NCBI RefSeq assembly: GCF_008831285.2
Contig: NC_045145.1
Location: 22,400,040 to 22,464,039 of the forward strand
DNA: 64,000 bases
DNA from: Nymphaea colorata
Lineage: Eukaryota; Streptophyta; Magnoliopsida; Nymphaeales; Nymphaeaceae
Reading direction: 5' to 3'
The position numbers and the translations under genes are program-made. Below the pieces are notes generated by a model, which was not told the DNA's origin, ran no database searches, and saw only the letters and a program-made list of their open reading frames with translations. Below are positions 47,836 through 60,085 of the stretch, in pieces (position 1 is the first letter of the stretch; each line of letters starts with the position of its first letter).

Positions 47836-48694
47836 ATTGGGGCTGATGACCATTCGACTCATAATATTTAAAAAATATTTTTAATAATATATATTATTAT
47901 TAAAAATACAATTTAAATTTAAAAAAATATTTTATATTAAAAAAACTATTTTTCTATTATAGCAGGCCCAAGCATGGGTTTCATGTATGGAGCGCAGGCC
48001 TTATTCCGAGTTTCAGACATCGGGCCTACCTGACCCTGGGTGGATGCAATTCTCACCCTTAGGTTTGACAACTGATGGAGCATTGGTGGTTCATACATAA
48101 GGGTAGGCACCAAGCTTGGTCGCCGGTGGATACCAGGTACTTGGCTCAGTACCGGCCTGTTGTTTGAGCTTGAAGAACTAGGCTTAGGCCTCGGCTCATG
48201 CCCAATGAGCCGCCTGGCTTGGTTCGACAGAGTTCAATCCTACTCGATAACTTAAAAAAAATTATTATTATTATTAATATTTATTTTATTATTAAAAATA
48301 TTTATTTTATTATTAAAAATATATTTTATATTACAAAAAATATTTTATATATTGCAATGGGTTTGAGGTATTCGGCCCGGGCGCCCAAGTTTTTGGACAT
48401 TGAGTTGACCGGAACCCAGTTCTTCATTTTTTTGTTATTTTAATTTCTACCTTTTAGTTTTGAACATTTTACCCTTTGTTTTTAGGATTCCTTTTTTCAA
48501 ACTTTTGTTGCACTACATTTTACTTTTTATTCCATTACATGATCCTAACTTTTTATTCCATTACATTATGGTAGATGGTAAAAAAGAGAATAAAACAAAA
48601 GAGAAACATATATTCAAGTCCTACTCATCCCCCCACCTGTGTGAATATCAAGAGTTGTTCCTTATGTTGGAACATTACTCATTAATGAAAGCCA
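47836..48694. repeat. AT-rich and GGCCCG-type repeat region
   Basis: An AT-rich core (47870-47955) is followed by GGCCT/GGGCC-rich sequence (47960-48240), then runs of 'tattttattattaaaaata' repeated at 48270-48330 and a GC-rich end near 48370-48410. It has the same design as the repeat at 1855-2420. No gene. Confidence 0.5.
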
Positions 48695-48786
48695 TAATCT
48701 GGGTTAGTTTGCTTACTTTTTGTTTTGGACCAGTCATCAATAATCTGGGTTAGTTTGCTTACTTTTTGTTCTGGACCAATCATCAA
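48695..48786. repeat. 46-bp tandem duplication
   Basis: Units 48695-48740 and 48741-48786 (taatctgggttagtttgctt...) differ at two bases by eye. Confidence 0.9.
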
Positions 48787-49545
48787 CCATTTTTGAAATG
48801 TACTTATGTTGAATCATTGTTAAAGCATTTGGTGGAAGTTGGTCGCCGCATGGCATGCAACTGACTACTTCCCGCTAACCCTGCACCAAAAGCCACCCCA
48901 AGAAGTGAGATCACCGTATGGGCACTAAGAATATTGATTTCACAGAAAACTAAAAAACGTAAAAACCTTTCCAATCAAATACGAAATCACCAGGAACAAA
49001 AACACGATAGAGTTCCCACAAAGCACCAAAAAAGGAAACTTTCTAAGGAACAATAGTGGTCGATTCATAAGGCCGGGCAAACAGAAAATCACGAAAAAGA
49101 AGCTGAAGAAAAAATGAACAAGAAGCAAAAATTAAAGAGTTACGGAGACAGTACCTTAAACTCCAAATCTCAAGGGAGTCCGGAGAGAAGTAAGGGGGGC
49201 GGAAGGAGAGAAGAAGACAAGATCAAATCATCGAACAGGAGAAGTCTGGACTCGGGAGGAAAAGCCGCCAAATGAACCGACTCCCAACTTCTCATTAGAC
49301 GCACGAAAAGGAAGCGAATCAATGCATTGGCATTATATATATATATAAAAGTTGACTAGAATGAAATGAGTAGAATGATTGAAGGGTGTATAAATTGAAT
49401 AGTTAAAAGAAAAACAAAAAAAAATGCAAATTAATTGCAACTTTTTAAAAAAAAATTAACCATTTATTATGATAAATTAAATAGTCTGAGTCATCATGTA
49501 ATACATATATGTACATTTAGTTTGTATTTTTATTAAAAGACTCCT
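48787..49545. other. Intergenic, no gene recognised
   Basis: Mixed sequence with an A/G-rich stretch (49080-49260) and a short (AT)n at 49337-49349. No match elsewhere in the window was noticed. Confidence 0.35.
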
Positions 49546-49862
49546 GCGCTGAAGCCTCCGCCCCAACTGAAACACCAGAGCTTATCGAGAACTTTTATGC
49601 AGGAGGGCCTCTAGGAGCTCATCAAGCTCTTCGTTCAAGTTCTTAATGACCCGCCAGGCGGCTGCACCATGTTGCAGCTCCATAGTTTGCCGGGATACTG
49701 AACGGCTGACGAGGTTGACGGCCGAAACGCCATGGCCAGCGCGCTTGGAAGAGATTACTTGGAGCTACTTGCGCTTCCCTTGTCTCCCATCTCTCTTTCT
49801 CTTCTTCACCTGGTTGGAGCAATGCAGTTGAACCTCCTTTTATAATTTTGAAGCAGTAGCTT
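49546..49862 (-). pseudogene. UPF0496 gene fragment, locus 5
   Basis: Plus-strand pieces matching locus 3 in order: 'ctgaagcctccgcccca' (residues near 145), 'cttatcgagaacttttat', 'aggagggcctctaggagc', 'catcaagctcttcgttcaagttctt', 'gctgcaccatgttgcagctccatagtttgccgg', 'gacgaggttgacggccgaaacgccatgg' and the start region. The ATG is kept (MGDKGSASSSK) but a stop follows after 11 codons, and internal segments are deleted. The TATAAAA promoter core is retained near 49836. It is adjacent to the AT-rich flank, as locus 3 is. Confidence 0.85.
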
Positions 49863-50748
49863 AGCGTTGTTGGGTTCAATTAAGAAACAAAAAAAAAACT
49901 TTTTTTTTTTTTTCAAGGGATGACGTTTAACAACTGCTCCAGGTGGTTCAGGTTCATGGCGTGTAGAATTCGTGTCATTAATGGTACTCAATGGGGTTGT
50001 TAATAATCCAAGTTGGGTTGGTTATATGTACGGTTGCTGTGTATTTAATTTCATGAGTATTTGGCAAAAAAAAATTTTATACAGACAAAAATGAAAACCG
50101 CAAAACACATTTGACAATTTCATAAATATAAAATTTGTTAGGAAGTGTATACATATTTTTATAACTAATATATCTCTTTAAGTAATAAAAAAATATTTTT
50201 ATTTTTTTTTTGTTTTGTTTAGAACATAATCTCATTAATTCAAAAATATTTTTTATTTTATAAATATTATCTCATATACTTATATTTAACGTTATCTCAT
50301 ACATCCGTTCATTATCTTATAAATATTCTATTAACTCATAAAAATTATCTTATAAATATTTTATTATCTCATAAACATTATTTCATACTTACTTGTTATT
50401 TATATCTACTTGTTATCTCACATTTTGAACATAAAAGTAAATATTGAAAAGACATACTAAAAATTATTTTATAAATATTTTATTATTTAGTTAATCATTT
50501 GCTCTCACTTTTGATAGCTCATGAAAAGCCAAAGCTGCTCACCTTTTCCTTATGGGCACAAGTTTTAATGTCTGGATCTTTGACTCAAACGCTCATGTTT
50601 GAGAGTCAATCATAAGTCTGCGCAAGACAATGAAAGTAACCACGAAAGGATGATAACGTCAACTAATCTCACACTCAAACACGACTTACAACAGTGTCTA
50701 ACATAATAAAAGGGACCACTAATCTCAGACTCAAACACTACTTAAGGC

Positions 50749-52304
50749 CTGTCATTGGAGTGCGGGATGCGGGTGCCGGTGCGGCACATCTCAAAAAATT
50801 TAAGTGCGGTGGTGCGGTGAAAATATTTTATTATTATTATCATTAATTTATACATTATATATGACAAAAATTTGTCTATCAACCACAAAATGAACTTGTA
50901 AACAGTAATATTAAAACAATTGGACAAAAAAAAACAATCAACAGTTAACTTGCAAGCAGTAATATTAGTTTTTGTGTCCTGCCAACACTTGAGAAAACAA
51001 CCAAGATCAGATAACAACTAGACTACCAGCCTGCAAAACGTACAAACAGAGACAAAGGTTCCACTAGAAACTCAAATTATATTTGCCAGCAGCCTCCTTA
51101 ATTGTAAGCATGTTGTCTTGATCCTTCTCTAATTGATCCGCAAACGATAAAACAATTCAGATAACAGTCAACATTCCAATAGTCAGTCCAAAATCGAGCC
51201 AAGCTCCCAACATATATACCCTTTTTTGGCAGTAAAGAGGCCTTGCCATACAAGAGACTGATTTTTAATGGATTGGGTTAACCAGGAAAAGTTCTTGAGC
51301 AGGGACTAAATGCATTCTGCAATTAACTTCAGAATCTCCCACAAGAACTTAATCATAATTTCTTCAAGCTTCTTGATTACAGAAATCAAGTACATAAAGA
51401 CCATAAACCAATAGCAGGGCAGCACAACAATCACAAATTTTAGGAGACAATGTTTTCCTGCAAATGACAGCATATGAGATTTCCATTGATTTAGGCGATT
51501 CTGCATCGTCAACAAAACACGATCCGATCAGCTGTTGAGAGACGTAAAAGAGATGGTGGAAGGCTTAGATATTGCGTGGGAAATGAGCCCTGAACCCATC
51601 CAAATTGATCACTAATTGCTCTCATTCTCTGTTCTGACAAAGCAAAGCCAAAAAAGTTCCATTTGGACTGATTAATTTGACCTAGCAAATTAACAAAGAT
51701 GAATAGGCCGTCCACATACATGATAGCCGGCACACCTTCAATACCTCTACCAAAATGAGGGACCTCGATTTTGTGATTGATAATGGCTGACTCAATTTTT
51801 CTTGAAAAATTTCAAGAATCACGAACAGGTATGGGGACAGAGGGTCCGCTTGACAAAGGGGGTTTTATGAAGAATGCAGGAAAACAGAAGAGAAGCAGAC
51901 GGTAGGAAAACACAAGGGAAAAAAGGAAACCTGATGCTGTGGGCCGGAGATGATGCCACGGACGCCGATCATTGGATGGAGACTAGAAAGGAAGCTGCTG
52001 GTGGAAGAGAAGATAGCAGGCCAGAGGAACAGCGGCAAACGGGCAAAGGGGGTTAAAGCAGCGGCAAAGGGGAGACGAGACGCGGGATCGACTTTGTTAT
52101 AAAAAAAGAAAAAAAAACTAAAAAAATTGGACGCATTAAACCCACTTACATTTGACCGCACTTGACTCAAGAAAATGACGATTTTAGTTTGGTGCGTCTG
52201 GCCGCTCCACATTCTTATTTGACTAGTTTGGGTGCGTATCCAGAGTACACCCACATCACGTCAACGCGTGTACGAGGCCAAAAAAACGCACCAGGTAACA
52301 TATA
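50749..52304. mobile_element. Nested insertion of about 1.55 kb with LINE sequence
   Basis: Other copies of this flank read '...acacgacttaaggcagtgtctaacacaat' without a break (26745, 25095). Here 'ctacttaaggc' ends at 50744 and 'ataaggcagtg' resumes at 52306, so the intervening DNA is an insertion with a possible TAAGGC duplication. Its left end is rich in GTGCGGG words; its middle holds a LINE reverse-transcriptase remnant on the minus strand; its right part (51860-52100) has an A/G-rich plus frame. Whether LINE and flanks inserted as one event is not clear. Confidence 0.6.
51297..51860 (-). pseudogene. LINE (non-LTR retrotransposon) reverse-transcriptase remnant
   Basis: Minus-strand frames in order read LCQADPLSPYLFVILEIF (typical LINE: GLRQGDPLSPYLF), MYVDGLFIF at the position of the catalytic YADD-box, then GSFPTQYLSLPPSLL (typical PxxYLGLPLG), NRLNQWKSHMLSFAGKHCLL (typical RLxxWKxxxLSxAGRxxLI) and KKLEEIMIKFLWE. 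The order is that of the C-terminal half of LINE reverse transcriptase. At least two frameshifts, a stop and the loss of both catalytic aspartates (VDG for ADD) show that it is dead. Endonuclease and upstream parts are absent. Confidence 0.85.
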
Positions 52305-52805
52305 AGGCAGTGTATCTGGCACAATAAAATGGACCACCAAGATGATAGGCGTAGGAAGAAGCTTTTTTAATATTCCTTTTTCCTATTCTTTTTTTTCTTC
52401 TTCACAAACTCCGCGTCCAATTAAACTATGTCCATAACAAATAAATAAATTATTCCAAGCATCCTAGCGCTTATGTGTGTTAGAGACAAAAACGAGGTCC
52501 TATTAAATATGACATTTAAAGTGTTCTTTTCAAATCTAACCTTACCAATATCATATTCAAGATTGATATAAAATATATGTTAAGTTGTTCATTTTTTAAG
52601 TTTAGGTAGTGTTTTCATAATATCACAGCATCAACACTTTGATAATAAAAAAATTAATATTTTTGTAAAAATAACTTAAAATTTAAAACATGTTTTTTAT
52701 TAAAATAATATTTATAAGCATATTATGTTGCTTATATTTTAATTCAAATAACTTTTTTGCAAAAACACTAAGAGTCTGATTTTTCTTCTTGTTTTATTGG
52801 TCTGG

Positions 52806-52807
<2 letters not shown>

Positions 52808-52875
<68 letters not shown>
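52808..52875. repeat. (AT)n microsatellite
   Basis: 68 bases of uninterrupted TA repeat; a shorter AT run lies at the equivalent place in the first copy (27258-27277). Confidence 0.95.
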
Positions 52876-52876
<1 letters not shown>

Positions 52877-53475
52877 CCAATTTCTCTCAATTGAACAACT
52901 TTTTTAAAAAAAAAAAACGACAGGTAGCATCCCGAGGGAGGAGGTCACCGCTGGCACCAATAGGGGAGGTGAAGATAGACTTACCCATCGGGCTGGCCTG
53001 GCCCGATAGGAGCAGGGTCCATCCCGGGCTTAGGCCCGATAGCCGACAGAGTTTGACTGAGCTACAGTAAAAAATATTTTTTAATATAAAATAAATTTTT
53101 TTGAATACAAAATATACTTTTTAATAAAAATAAAAATATATTTTTTATTTGTTATAGAGCTAAATCATACCCTGGTCAGGCTAACTTAAGCCGGTTTTTC
53201 TGAGCCCAATCAAACCGGGTGCCTGCCGCGTGCTCAAGTCTACTCCCACATGGCCTCTTCCCACAAGTTCTAACCTTTTTTATTACATGCCAGAAAGGCA
53301 TACTGAATGGTGAAATTGCATACTGAATGGTGAAATTTTTAGTATAACTTTTTAAAAGGATATATTCTTGTTTGTTAGAGTATTGAAGCGTTGAGGGTTA
53401 TGTTCCAATGTGCAATATAATGTCATTCAATTATTATTTAATTGAGACAAAATCTATTTTGCTTTTGTCATTCAG

Positions 53476-54750
53476 AGAGAAATATTCCCTGGGTAAAATT
53501 CGTAGGAATGGAAAGAATTTAACCTGCAAAAAAATCCGCCTCCTACCCCTCTCCTTTCTCACTGCCTCTCCTTTGTCGCTCTCTTCTTCCTCTTCTAACG
53601 CACGCCCCGATCGCTCGCCGTGCACCGCCACCGCTCTGCCTCCAACCATCGCCGTGGTTCTTCAAATTAGGGCTTCGAGGACTCATCCTTCTACTCTTTG
53701 CTTCGATTCTCTGTCTTCCTCTTCCACCGCTCGCCCCATCGCTCGCGGTGCACAGCCGCCGCCGCTCTGCTTTAGATGATAGTCAGAGCTTGCACGGAAC
53801 TTGAGTTCCTCAATGTGAGAGGCTGTTGGGATGTGAAATTGGACGGGGTAGAGTGGCTGGCCAAGAGACAACTGGAGAAGGGCATGAAGGTTTTGGGTCC
53901 AGAGGTGGTCGATCGCTATGATCTCCATTATCTGGAAAGCTGCAGTGATGATGAAGACGATGAGTGGGGATGAAGATTATCATCTGGATTGGGACCTTTA
54001 TGATGATGCGGATATAATGGTGGAGAATTTTGACGGAAGCTCGGATGGTATGTGGGATGAGGATGAAGACCTGGATGGTCTGGAATTGAGGCTCTGCTGT
54101 GCTCTATCCTCTTCATCAGACAGCCATCTAAGTAAATTGCTGAATCAATTATGGTAATCACAATACCAGGGGTTTTTATTGCATCAGTATATTGCTCAAT
54201 ATTCCTATAAATTGATGTGCTAGGGATATTCCCAAGTAATGCTGTATGTGGACGAGTAACATGAAGAAGAATTTTTGCAAATGAGAATGCAACCTGACAG
54301 CAGAAGTTATGGCATAGACTGGAAAGCGTCTTACTAACATAAACTTATGAATCAAATAAAAAGGAAAGAGTGGGTTTGACATGAAATGGTCTTGTTCCTT
54401 ACACCAATCAGAAGCCGTATTTATAAAGAGAACACCAAGGAATGCTCCCAGAATTTCATTTGGGGTATAATTAAAGACGGGTGTGATCAGCAACAATGTA
54501 AGAGTGCACCCAGCATACCAAATAACAGTCTGGTTAGATAAACAAAGAAGAAATTGGAGAGACTAAGTCTTAAAAAAAATCTCTCAAATTTTCTACTCTA
54601 TGAATCAAACAGGATTAATTTTACCCTGTTAAATTCTATGCTATCATCAAACAGAGCCTTAGATTGAAAGAGGAAAAAATTTCATCCTGTCATAAAATTT
54701 ATCATGGTAAATTTACCATGTTAAATTCTTCCAGGCCATCAAACTGGACC
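53476..54750. mobile_element. Insertion of about 1.27 kb carrying an F-box gene fragment
   Basis: Left flank '...aaatctattttgcttttgtcattca' and right flank 'ggttatggaagttttgtcaaatcattgaatcaacataagaaagt' are adjacent in the paralogous stretch at 30420-30520 ('gcttttgtctttcaagtttatggaag'). The DNA between is therefore inserted here. The right end contains 'gaatttaacatgg' and 'gaatttaacagggtaaaatt', recalling the left-end 'gaatttaacctgc'; clear terminal inverted repeats and target duplication are not visible. It could be a gene-capturing DNA transposon, or filler from double-strand break repair. Confidence 0.5.
53776..54110 (+). pseudogene. F-box protein 3' fragment, frameshifted
   Basis: The first frame reads RACTELEFLNVRGCWDVKLD, then LEKGMKVLGPEVVDRYDLHY and an acidic tail with SCSDDEDDEWG. 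At about 53967 one extra G shifts the frame; the next frame continues DEDYHLDWDLYDDAD and GMWDEDEDLDGLELRL. Leu-rich 'L-VRGCWDV', 'KVLGP-VVD-Y' and a long acidic tail ending in GMWDDE-GL-EL-LR fit the C-terminus of a plant F-box/LRR-like family as I remember it. Proteins of this class are SCF ubiquitin-ligase substrate adaptors. The F-box itself and most repeats are absent upstream, where the sequence is Ser/Ala-rich (53580-53770). It is a dead fragment. Confidence 0.6.
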
Positions 54751-55330
<580 letters not shown>

Positions 55331-56277
55331 AGAATCAATGTAGATGCCATATATTTGGTGCGTGTCTATAATTTCAAAATTTATTGAAAAAAAAATAAAT
55401 CATTACTAAAGCCAAGGTATTAATTATTTTTTAGTGACAAATTTTTAGACAACGTGCAACATTTGGTAAGATTGAATCATCCTCTACTCGCACGCACAAA
55501 CACAATATATATTGGATCATGTAAATCACAGATACAAATCAAATCTTAGTCATATTGTTAAAGCTTGTAATACTTGCCAGCTCAATAGGGTCGCAATCGG
55601 GTCGGTATCATGTCGATGATGCTTGGCCTGCCACATTAATTAGAGAATGCTTATCCTTACTACATGAGCAAGTTATTATATGTCAAGAATATTTGTAAAC
55701 ATTCAGCCGGATTTAGAGAGCCCCGAAAAACGATGATACCTCCATATACTTTACTGGTTTTGCCATAAGCATCAAAAGCAAAAGGGTTGTCGTGAATTAG
55801 CCTGTGGACATAGGATGGGTTTAGAAGATCACAAAAAATGTTGTATGATGAGAGATTACATACAATGCTCAGCTCTTAAGTTTTGTAAGAGGTTATAAAG
55901 ACTACCATTCCCCAATAAGTTACAAGTAATCAACCGACATCATACAAAATGGAGTATGAGAGGGAGAGAGAAATTCATCACCATTGAACAAAAAACTCCT
56001 CCAACCGGCTATATGTTGGAAGAGAACAAGATGCCGACTAGGTTGGAAGCTGCCAAACATGTGAAAACAAAACAGTAGAAACATTCATCAGCCACAATTG
56101 GTTGGAGATACTTTGTTGTTCTCATGAACCTGCTGGCCCCTCCTCAAATTGATCAACTTTGTTGTGAAAAAAATTTGCTATTTGGAGATGTCAATGTAAA
56201 AATAAAGAAACATTGTGGGGCTGGCCTGGGAAACTGCCCACACCAGCTCATATGTCGCTCCGTCGCTGCATATTGCT
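55331..56277. other. Intergenic, no gene recognised
   Basis: AT-rich sequence without match elsewhere. Near 56215 'ggggctggcctgggaaactgcccacaccagctcatatgtcgctcc' is the dispersed motif also seen at 24670, 30035 and 34480. Confidence 0.4.
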
Positions 56278-56519
56278 ATGATCGAAACATACAAAACTCG
56301 TATAGAGAACCAAATTATGCAAATGTGGGAAGAGAGGCTGATACATCTGGAGAAGATTGTTGATGAAGAGAGGCTGATACAAATTATGCAAATGTGGGAA
56401 GGAGTGGACGAGCAGTTTACAAATATCTTAGATCCAGTTTTGAGAACCAAATTATCTAGATCCGTTCTGTTGGATAGCACAACTTTATGTCTAGATGACT
56501 TATGGGTGGTTCTTAACTA
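56278..56519 (+). pseudogene. Coding-like repeat fragment with ERLI-x-IMQMW motif, copy 2
   Basis: From the ATG at 56278 the frame reads MIETYKTRIENQIMQMWE, then HLEKIVDEERLIQIMQMWEG, then DEQFTNILDPVLRTKLSRSV and stops at 56517-56519. The stretch IMQMWE-ERLI occurs twice, showing an internal duplication of about 60 bases that the copy at 3952-4320 lacks. I do not recognise the domain. It lies just upstream of the third block A. Confidence 0.4.
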
Positions 56520-56784
56520 GATTCGCGCTCAAGTCTCATTGGAGATGATTCCGGAAATCTGGATCGTATCTTTTTTGCAGATCACAGGATAACTTGTTTA
56601 TGAACCGATATAATTTCTTGGACCAGGACCCAAATTCGTTAACCTACCCTGGTTTTGATCTGCACCAAAATAGTTTATGGAAGTCAATCTGGGGATGTGA
56701 TCAACTTAGACTATAAATATGTCAAATATGGGTTCGGACCTAGGTATTATTGTAGGCAACCTAGTTACATCCAATCTCATGGAT

Positions 56785-58460
56785 TTGGGATTGAATTTGA
56801 CGTTTGAAACCAAATTACCTGGATCTGACTAGCATAGTACCAGACATTTGCATGTAAATTAGTCAGGGTACTTGAAACTTCAAGCAAAACTGTTAATAAA
56901 GGTTTTACTGACTGTAGTACTTATCAACTCATATGGTCTAAACCATTGGAATCAGTTCAATTAATTGGTGATTCAGCCCCGCATCGGTCTCTTTTTGCAA
57001 TAAAACAGTGACAAAATATTTTGGATATCGATCTCATAATTAGTCCATCACTACTTCTACTAGAGATCAAGGCCCGAACCTCAAGGAAGAGAAGAGTCTA
57101 TCATGACAGACCTAAATGCAAGACCTTACACCAGCATCAAATTAGATGATGGTTGATTATACGTCTCACAATTTTTATGAAGGGAGATGTTTAGCTTTGG
57201 ACATATAGATCAACAAGTAAGATTATCAAATTAATTGATATTTAAGTTGACTTCTACACAGTGAAGAGGGCCACCAAGCACCCACAAGTTCCCAAAAGCG
57301 AATGTGGGTTTAATGAAAGACAAAAAAAAAATATGAATCAAGATACGAGCTTGATTTAGCCAAGCTTGGGTTCAAACTCGGTTTACCAAGTCATACTCCA
57401 GCTAGCCTTATAAAACTCAGTCTCAAGCTCAAGTGAGCTCGAGTCGCTCTATAAAACTCAGACTCAAGCTCAAGTGAGCTTGAGTCGCTGTACGTTGCAA
57501 TCCATTGACTTTTTACGGCGAACAACTATTATTACTCACTCTCTCTCCCCCAGTCTTTTTTTACAAATATGTTGTATTATTAGGAACTACATAACCAAAA
57601 CATTCTAAATTTATATAAAAATGACCGTTTTTAGGTTTCAAAGACCCAACATGCATGCATTTTTGTGCATTAGGCTCTTTGATGGATCAGTCAGTTAGTC
57701 CACCATATTTTATCTTTATACGAAGATAACTAGATGGCTCCATGTGCTCTGATTCTTTATTTATATTCTGATTTAGGAGCAATACCAAAGTGTTTCAAAA
57801 GATTACCTTGACATAGGTCTGTCTTAGGACGAAAGAAGGTTATTTTGAGGTCCCTATTAAGTGACTAATAGGACTCCAGACCCACAGGGCTTTTAAATAA
57901 CAACGACTTAAATTACTGGATTGATTATCTTGCACATGCATAACATTGTTTTAACATTAATCCCCAAGTTGTCGATTATTACAAAATCTGGTGGTTCAAT
58001 CAGATGAAATCTTAGCTAATGATATACGGGGGACAAGGTGGAAAAATGATTTATTTTTATGGAAACGGTCCAGATTTGGATAAAACAGCTTAATATATGC
58101 ACTGGATCTAACATTGACATTGTGCACAAAGCTATACGATATCTAACCACTTAGATGTTGGGTAATTTGATTGAGTGTAGGATTCAGATTCGAATAGACA
58201 AAACCATATCAGAGTTTTTGCAAATAGCGAGAATTAGATACATATTCATGATGCCTAACGAATGAGGCAAGAAAAGCTATGTCTAATGCACTCACTCACT
58301 AGTCTCTCCGGATACATCTGAAAAAAAATATATCATGCACTGACTATTTATGCGACCTGAATTTTCTTTGTCAGTGATGTACATGGTGCATGGCCAGTTT
58401 GTGAAATGCGACGCAACCAGTCTTCCTTTCGCTTCTAGAGTTTAGGGCTGTTTCGGTCTT
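56785..58460. repeat. Segmental duplication block A, copy 3, CYSTM exon deleted
   Basis: It starts with the stretch shared with 10445-10530, continues with landmarks near 11000-11200 and then 'agcatcaaattagatgatggttgattatacgtctcaca', which joins the intron side directly to the CYSTM start region, so the exon body is deleted. Later landmarks (13000-14200) follow in order, with block B at 58130-58460. It is more decayed than the other two copies. Confidence 0.75.
57410..57491. repeat. 41-bp tandem duplication
   Basis: Units 57410-57450 and 57451-57491 (ataaaactcag-ctcaagctc...) differ at a few bases. Confidence 0.85.
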
Positions 58461-58924
58461 TGGGTGGTGGTGCGGAGTGTCGCACATGCGACTATTTGCA
58501 GTCAAGAGTGCCCACAAGAATCAACTTGAGGTTGACCCACTTTCAACACGACACTTAGGCCAACCAGTTATGGTATAATCCTCAAGATAGATAGTGATGT
58601 AGTTGGCATAGATTAGACTTTTCATTTAAATAGTTGGTTTAAGGTTTTGAAGTTGGATCCTCCCTCCCCCGACACCCTCCACCCCCTCTCTCTAAAAAAA
58701 CAAAACAAAACAATACGAATCTCAATGCCATGCTTTGCTTTTTGTATTATAGCATGGATTTGAGATCCACATTGGGTCTAGATGCTGAAATCCACAATTT
58801 GATAAAACTGTGTTGTTCAGCTATCATGGATTTTAGATCCTCTCAAATTTGAGATAGAATCAAACCCAACCTAATGGAGTATATCGAACTAGTTTTACCA
58901 CATGATTTTGACACAATGATATGT
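58461..58924. other. Intergenic, no gene recognised
   Basis: Begins with a 'gggctgtttcggtctttgggtggtggtgcggagtgtcgcacatgc' stretch that resembles the GTGCGG-rich left end of the insertion at 50749. The remainder is unassigned. Confidence 0.35.
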
Positions 58925-60085
58925 CAGGTATGATTTTTTTTTCCATTCATATTTGAATCTGAATTCAAATCTGAGCATGCAAATATCCAAAAGAACAGAT
59001 ATGATTATGAGTTTATCCCATTTGAATTTGATCCTTTGACATCCCTAAAACCTAAATGTCCGAAACAAAGCTTGCAACAAATAGTTCTAAATTTATAAAA
59101 GCCAAAGTGTGGTACTCGCCCCTCCATATGGCATGACTATAATTAAGAGTTTCTAATCCTGCAAAGGAGGTTTTTAATTCTCTTGTTGATCCTTTGGCCT
59201 AAGCTTTAGGATGGTACTCAATCACTTGTTTTTTTTTCCAAGGATGTATCTTTATTTTTTTATACTTTATTAATAAAAAGGAAGGGAGCCATCTCCCAAC
59301 GGCTTTGTTTATGAACAGCCTTAACAAAAAAAAATAAACTTGTCTAGATAAAAAGAAAAGATAAGGGCAGACTTAAAATTTTAATAAAGGATAAATATCC
59401 ACTATAGTGAGGAGAATTATGTGGAAACATGTGGCCTCACTTTTACCAATATAAGTTATTTGTGAACCAAAAAGGAGGGCATTTTTATTTTCCTTGGAAA
59501 ATTAAATGCAAGATTTAAGACATTTACCAAATTGAAAAGTTCTTACTTTCAGAGTTGATTTCTTTCAATGCAGTGATGGTAACACTTCATTTGCTTTTAA
59601 TCTAAACATATCAATTATTGCATTTTTTCATTATTTATTAGTGAAATTGACCATGCATTTTCTACTTGGTGGCGTGGCAGCATCATGCACAACCATTTGG
59701 GTAGGTACTTACCCATGACTAGAAAGAAAATATACACCATTGGCAACAAGGATTCCCTTTCATCATTTTTCCCTTTTGCTTTTCAAGTATTCCAACCTTT
59801 TCAAGTATTCCAACTATATAATGACATTTTCATAGTATATACAATCCAACCAATCAATTTTTGCTTTGTAAAGAAGGGAAAAAAATCTTTATAAATTTTG
59901 CCCACATAGAGAATCAAATTTGACAATCATTGGCATTAATGATGAAAGATTGAAAAAATAAATTAAAAAATGGATAGTATGGATTGTCATTGCTTCACAT
60001 TGATGACTTATCCAAAGCAATGTTGTTCAACCTTAGTACTATATATTCTTGAATGTTCAAAGCCACATGTATGAGTTCCACAACT
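58925..60085. repeat. 1.2-kb dispersed repeat, copy 2
   Basis: Direct copy of 42695-43905, with the same landmarks and a few indels. It separates block B (58.1 kb) from the second P3 block, while the first P3 (16.5 kb) has the foldback element at the corresponding place. Confidence 0.8.

Larger units (their letters stand above)
49870..53440. repeat. AT-rich duplicated flank, copy 2, split by an insertion
   Basis: 49870-50748 and 52305-53440 match 23940-27760 in order: 'gggatgacgtttaacaac', 'caatggggttgttaataat', the 'tctcataaatatt' array, 'ctcacactcaaacacgactt', then after the insertion 'aaggcagtgtat', 'cacaataaaatggacca', the (AT)n run and the GGCCCG-type repeat at 52980-53240. Confidence 0.75.
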
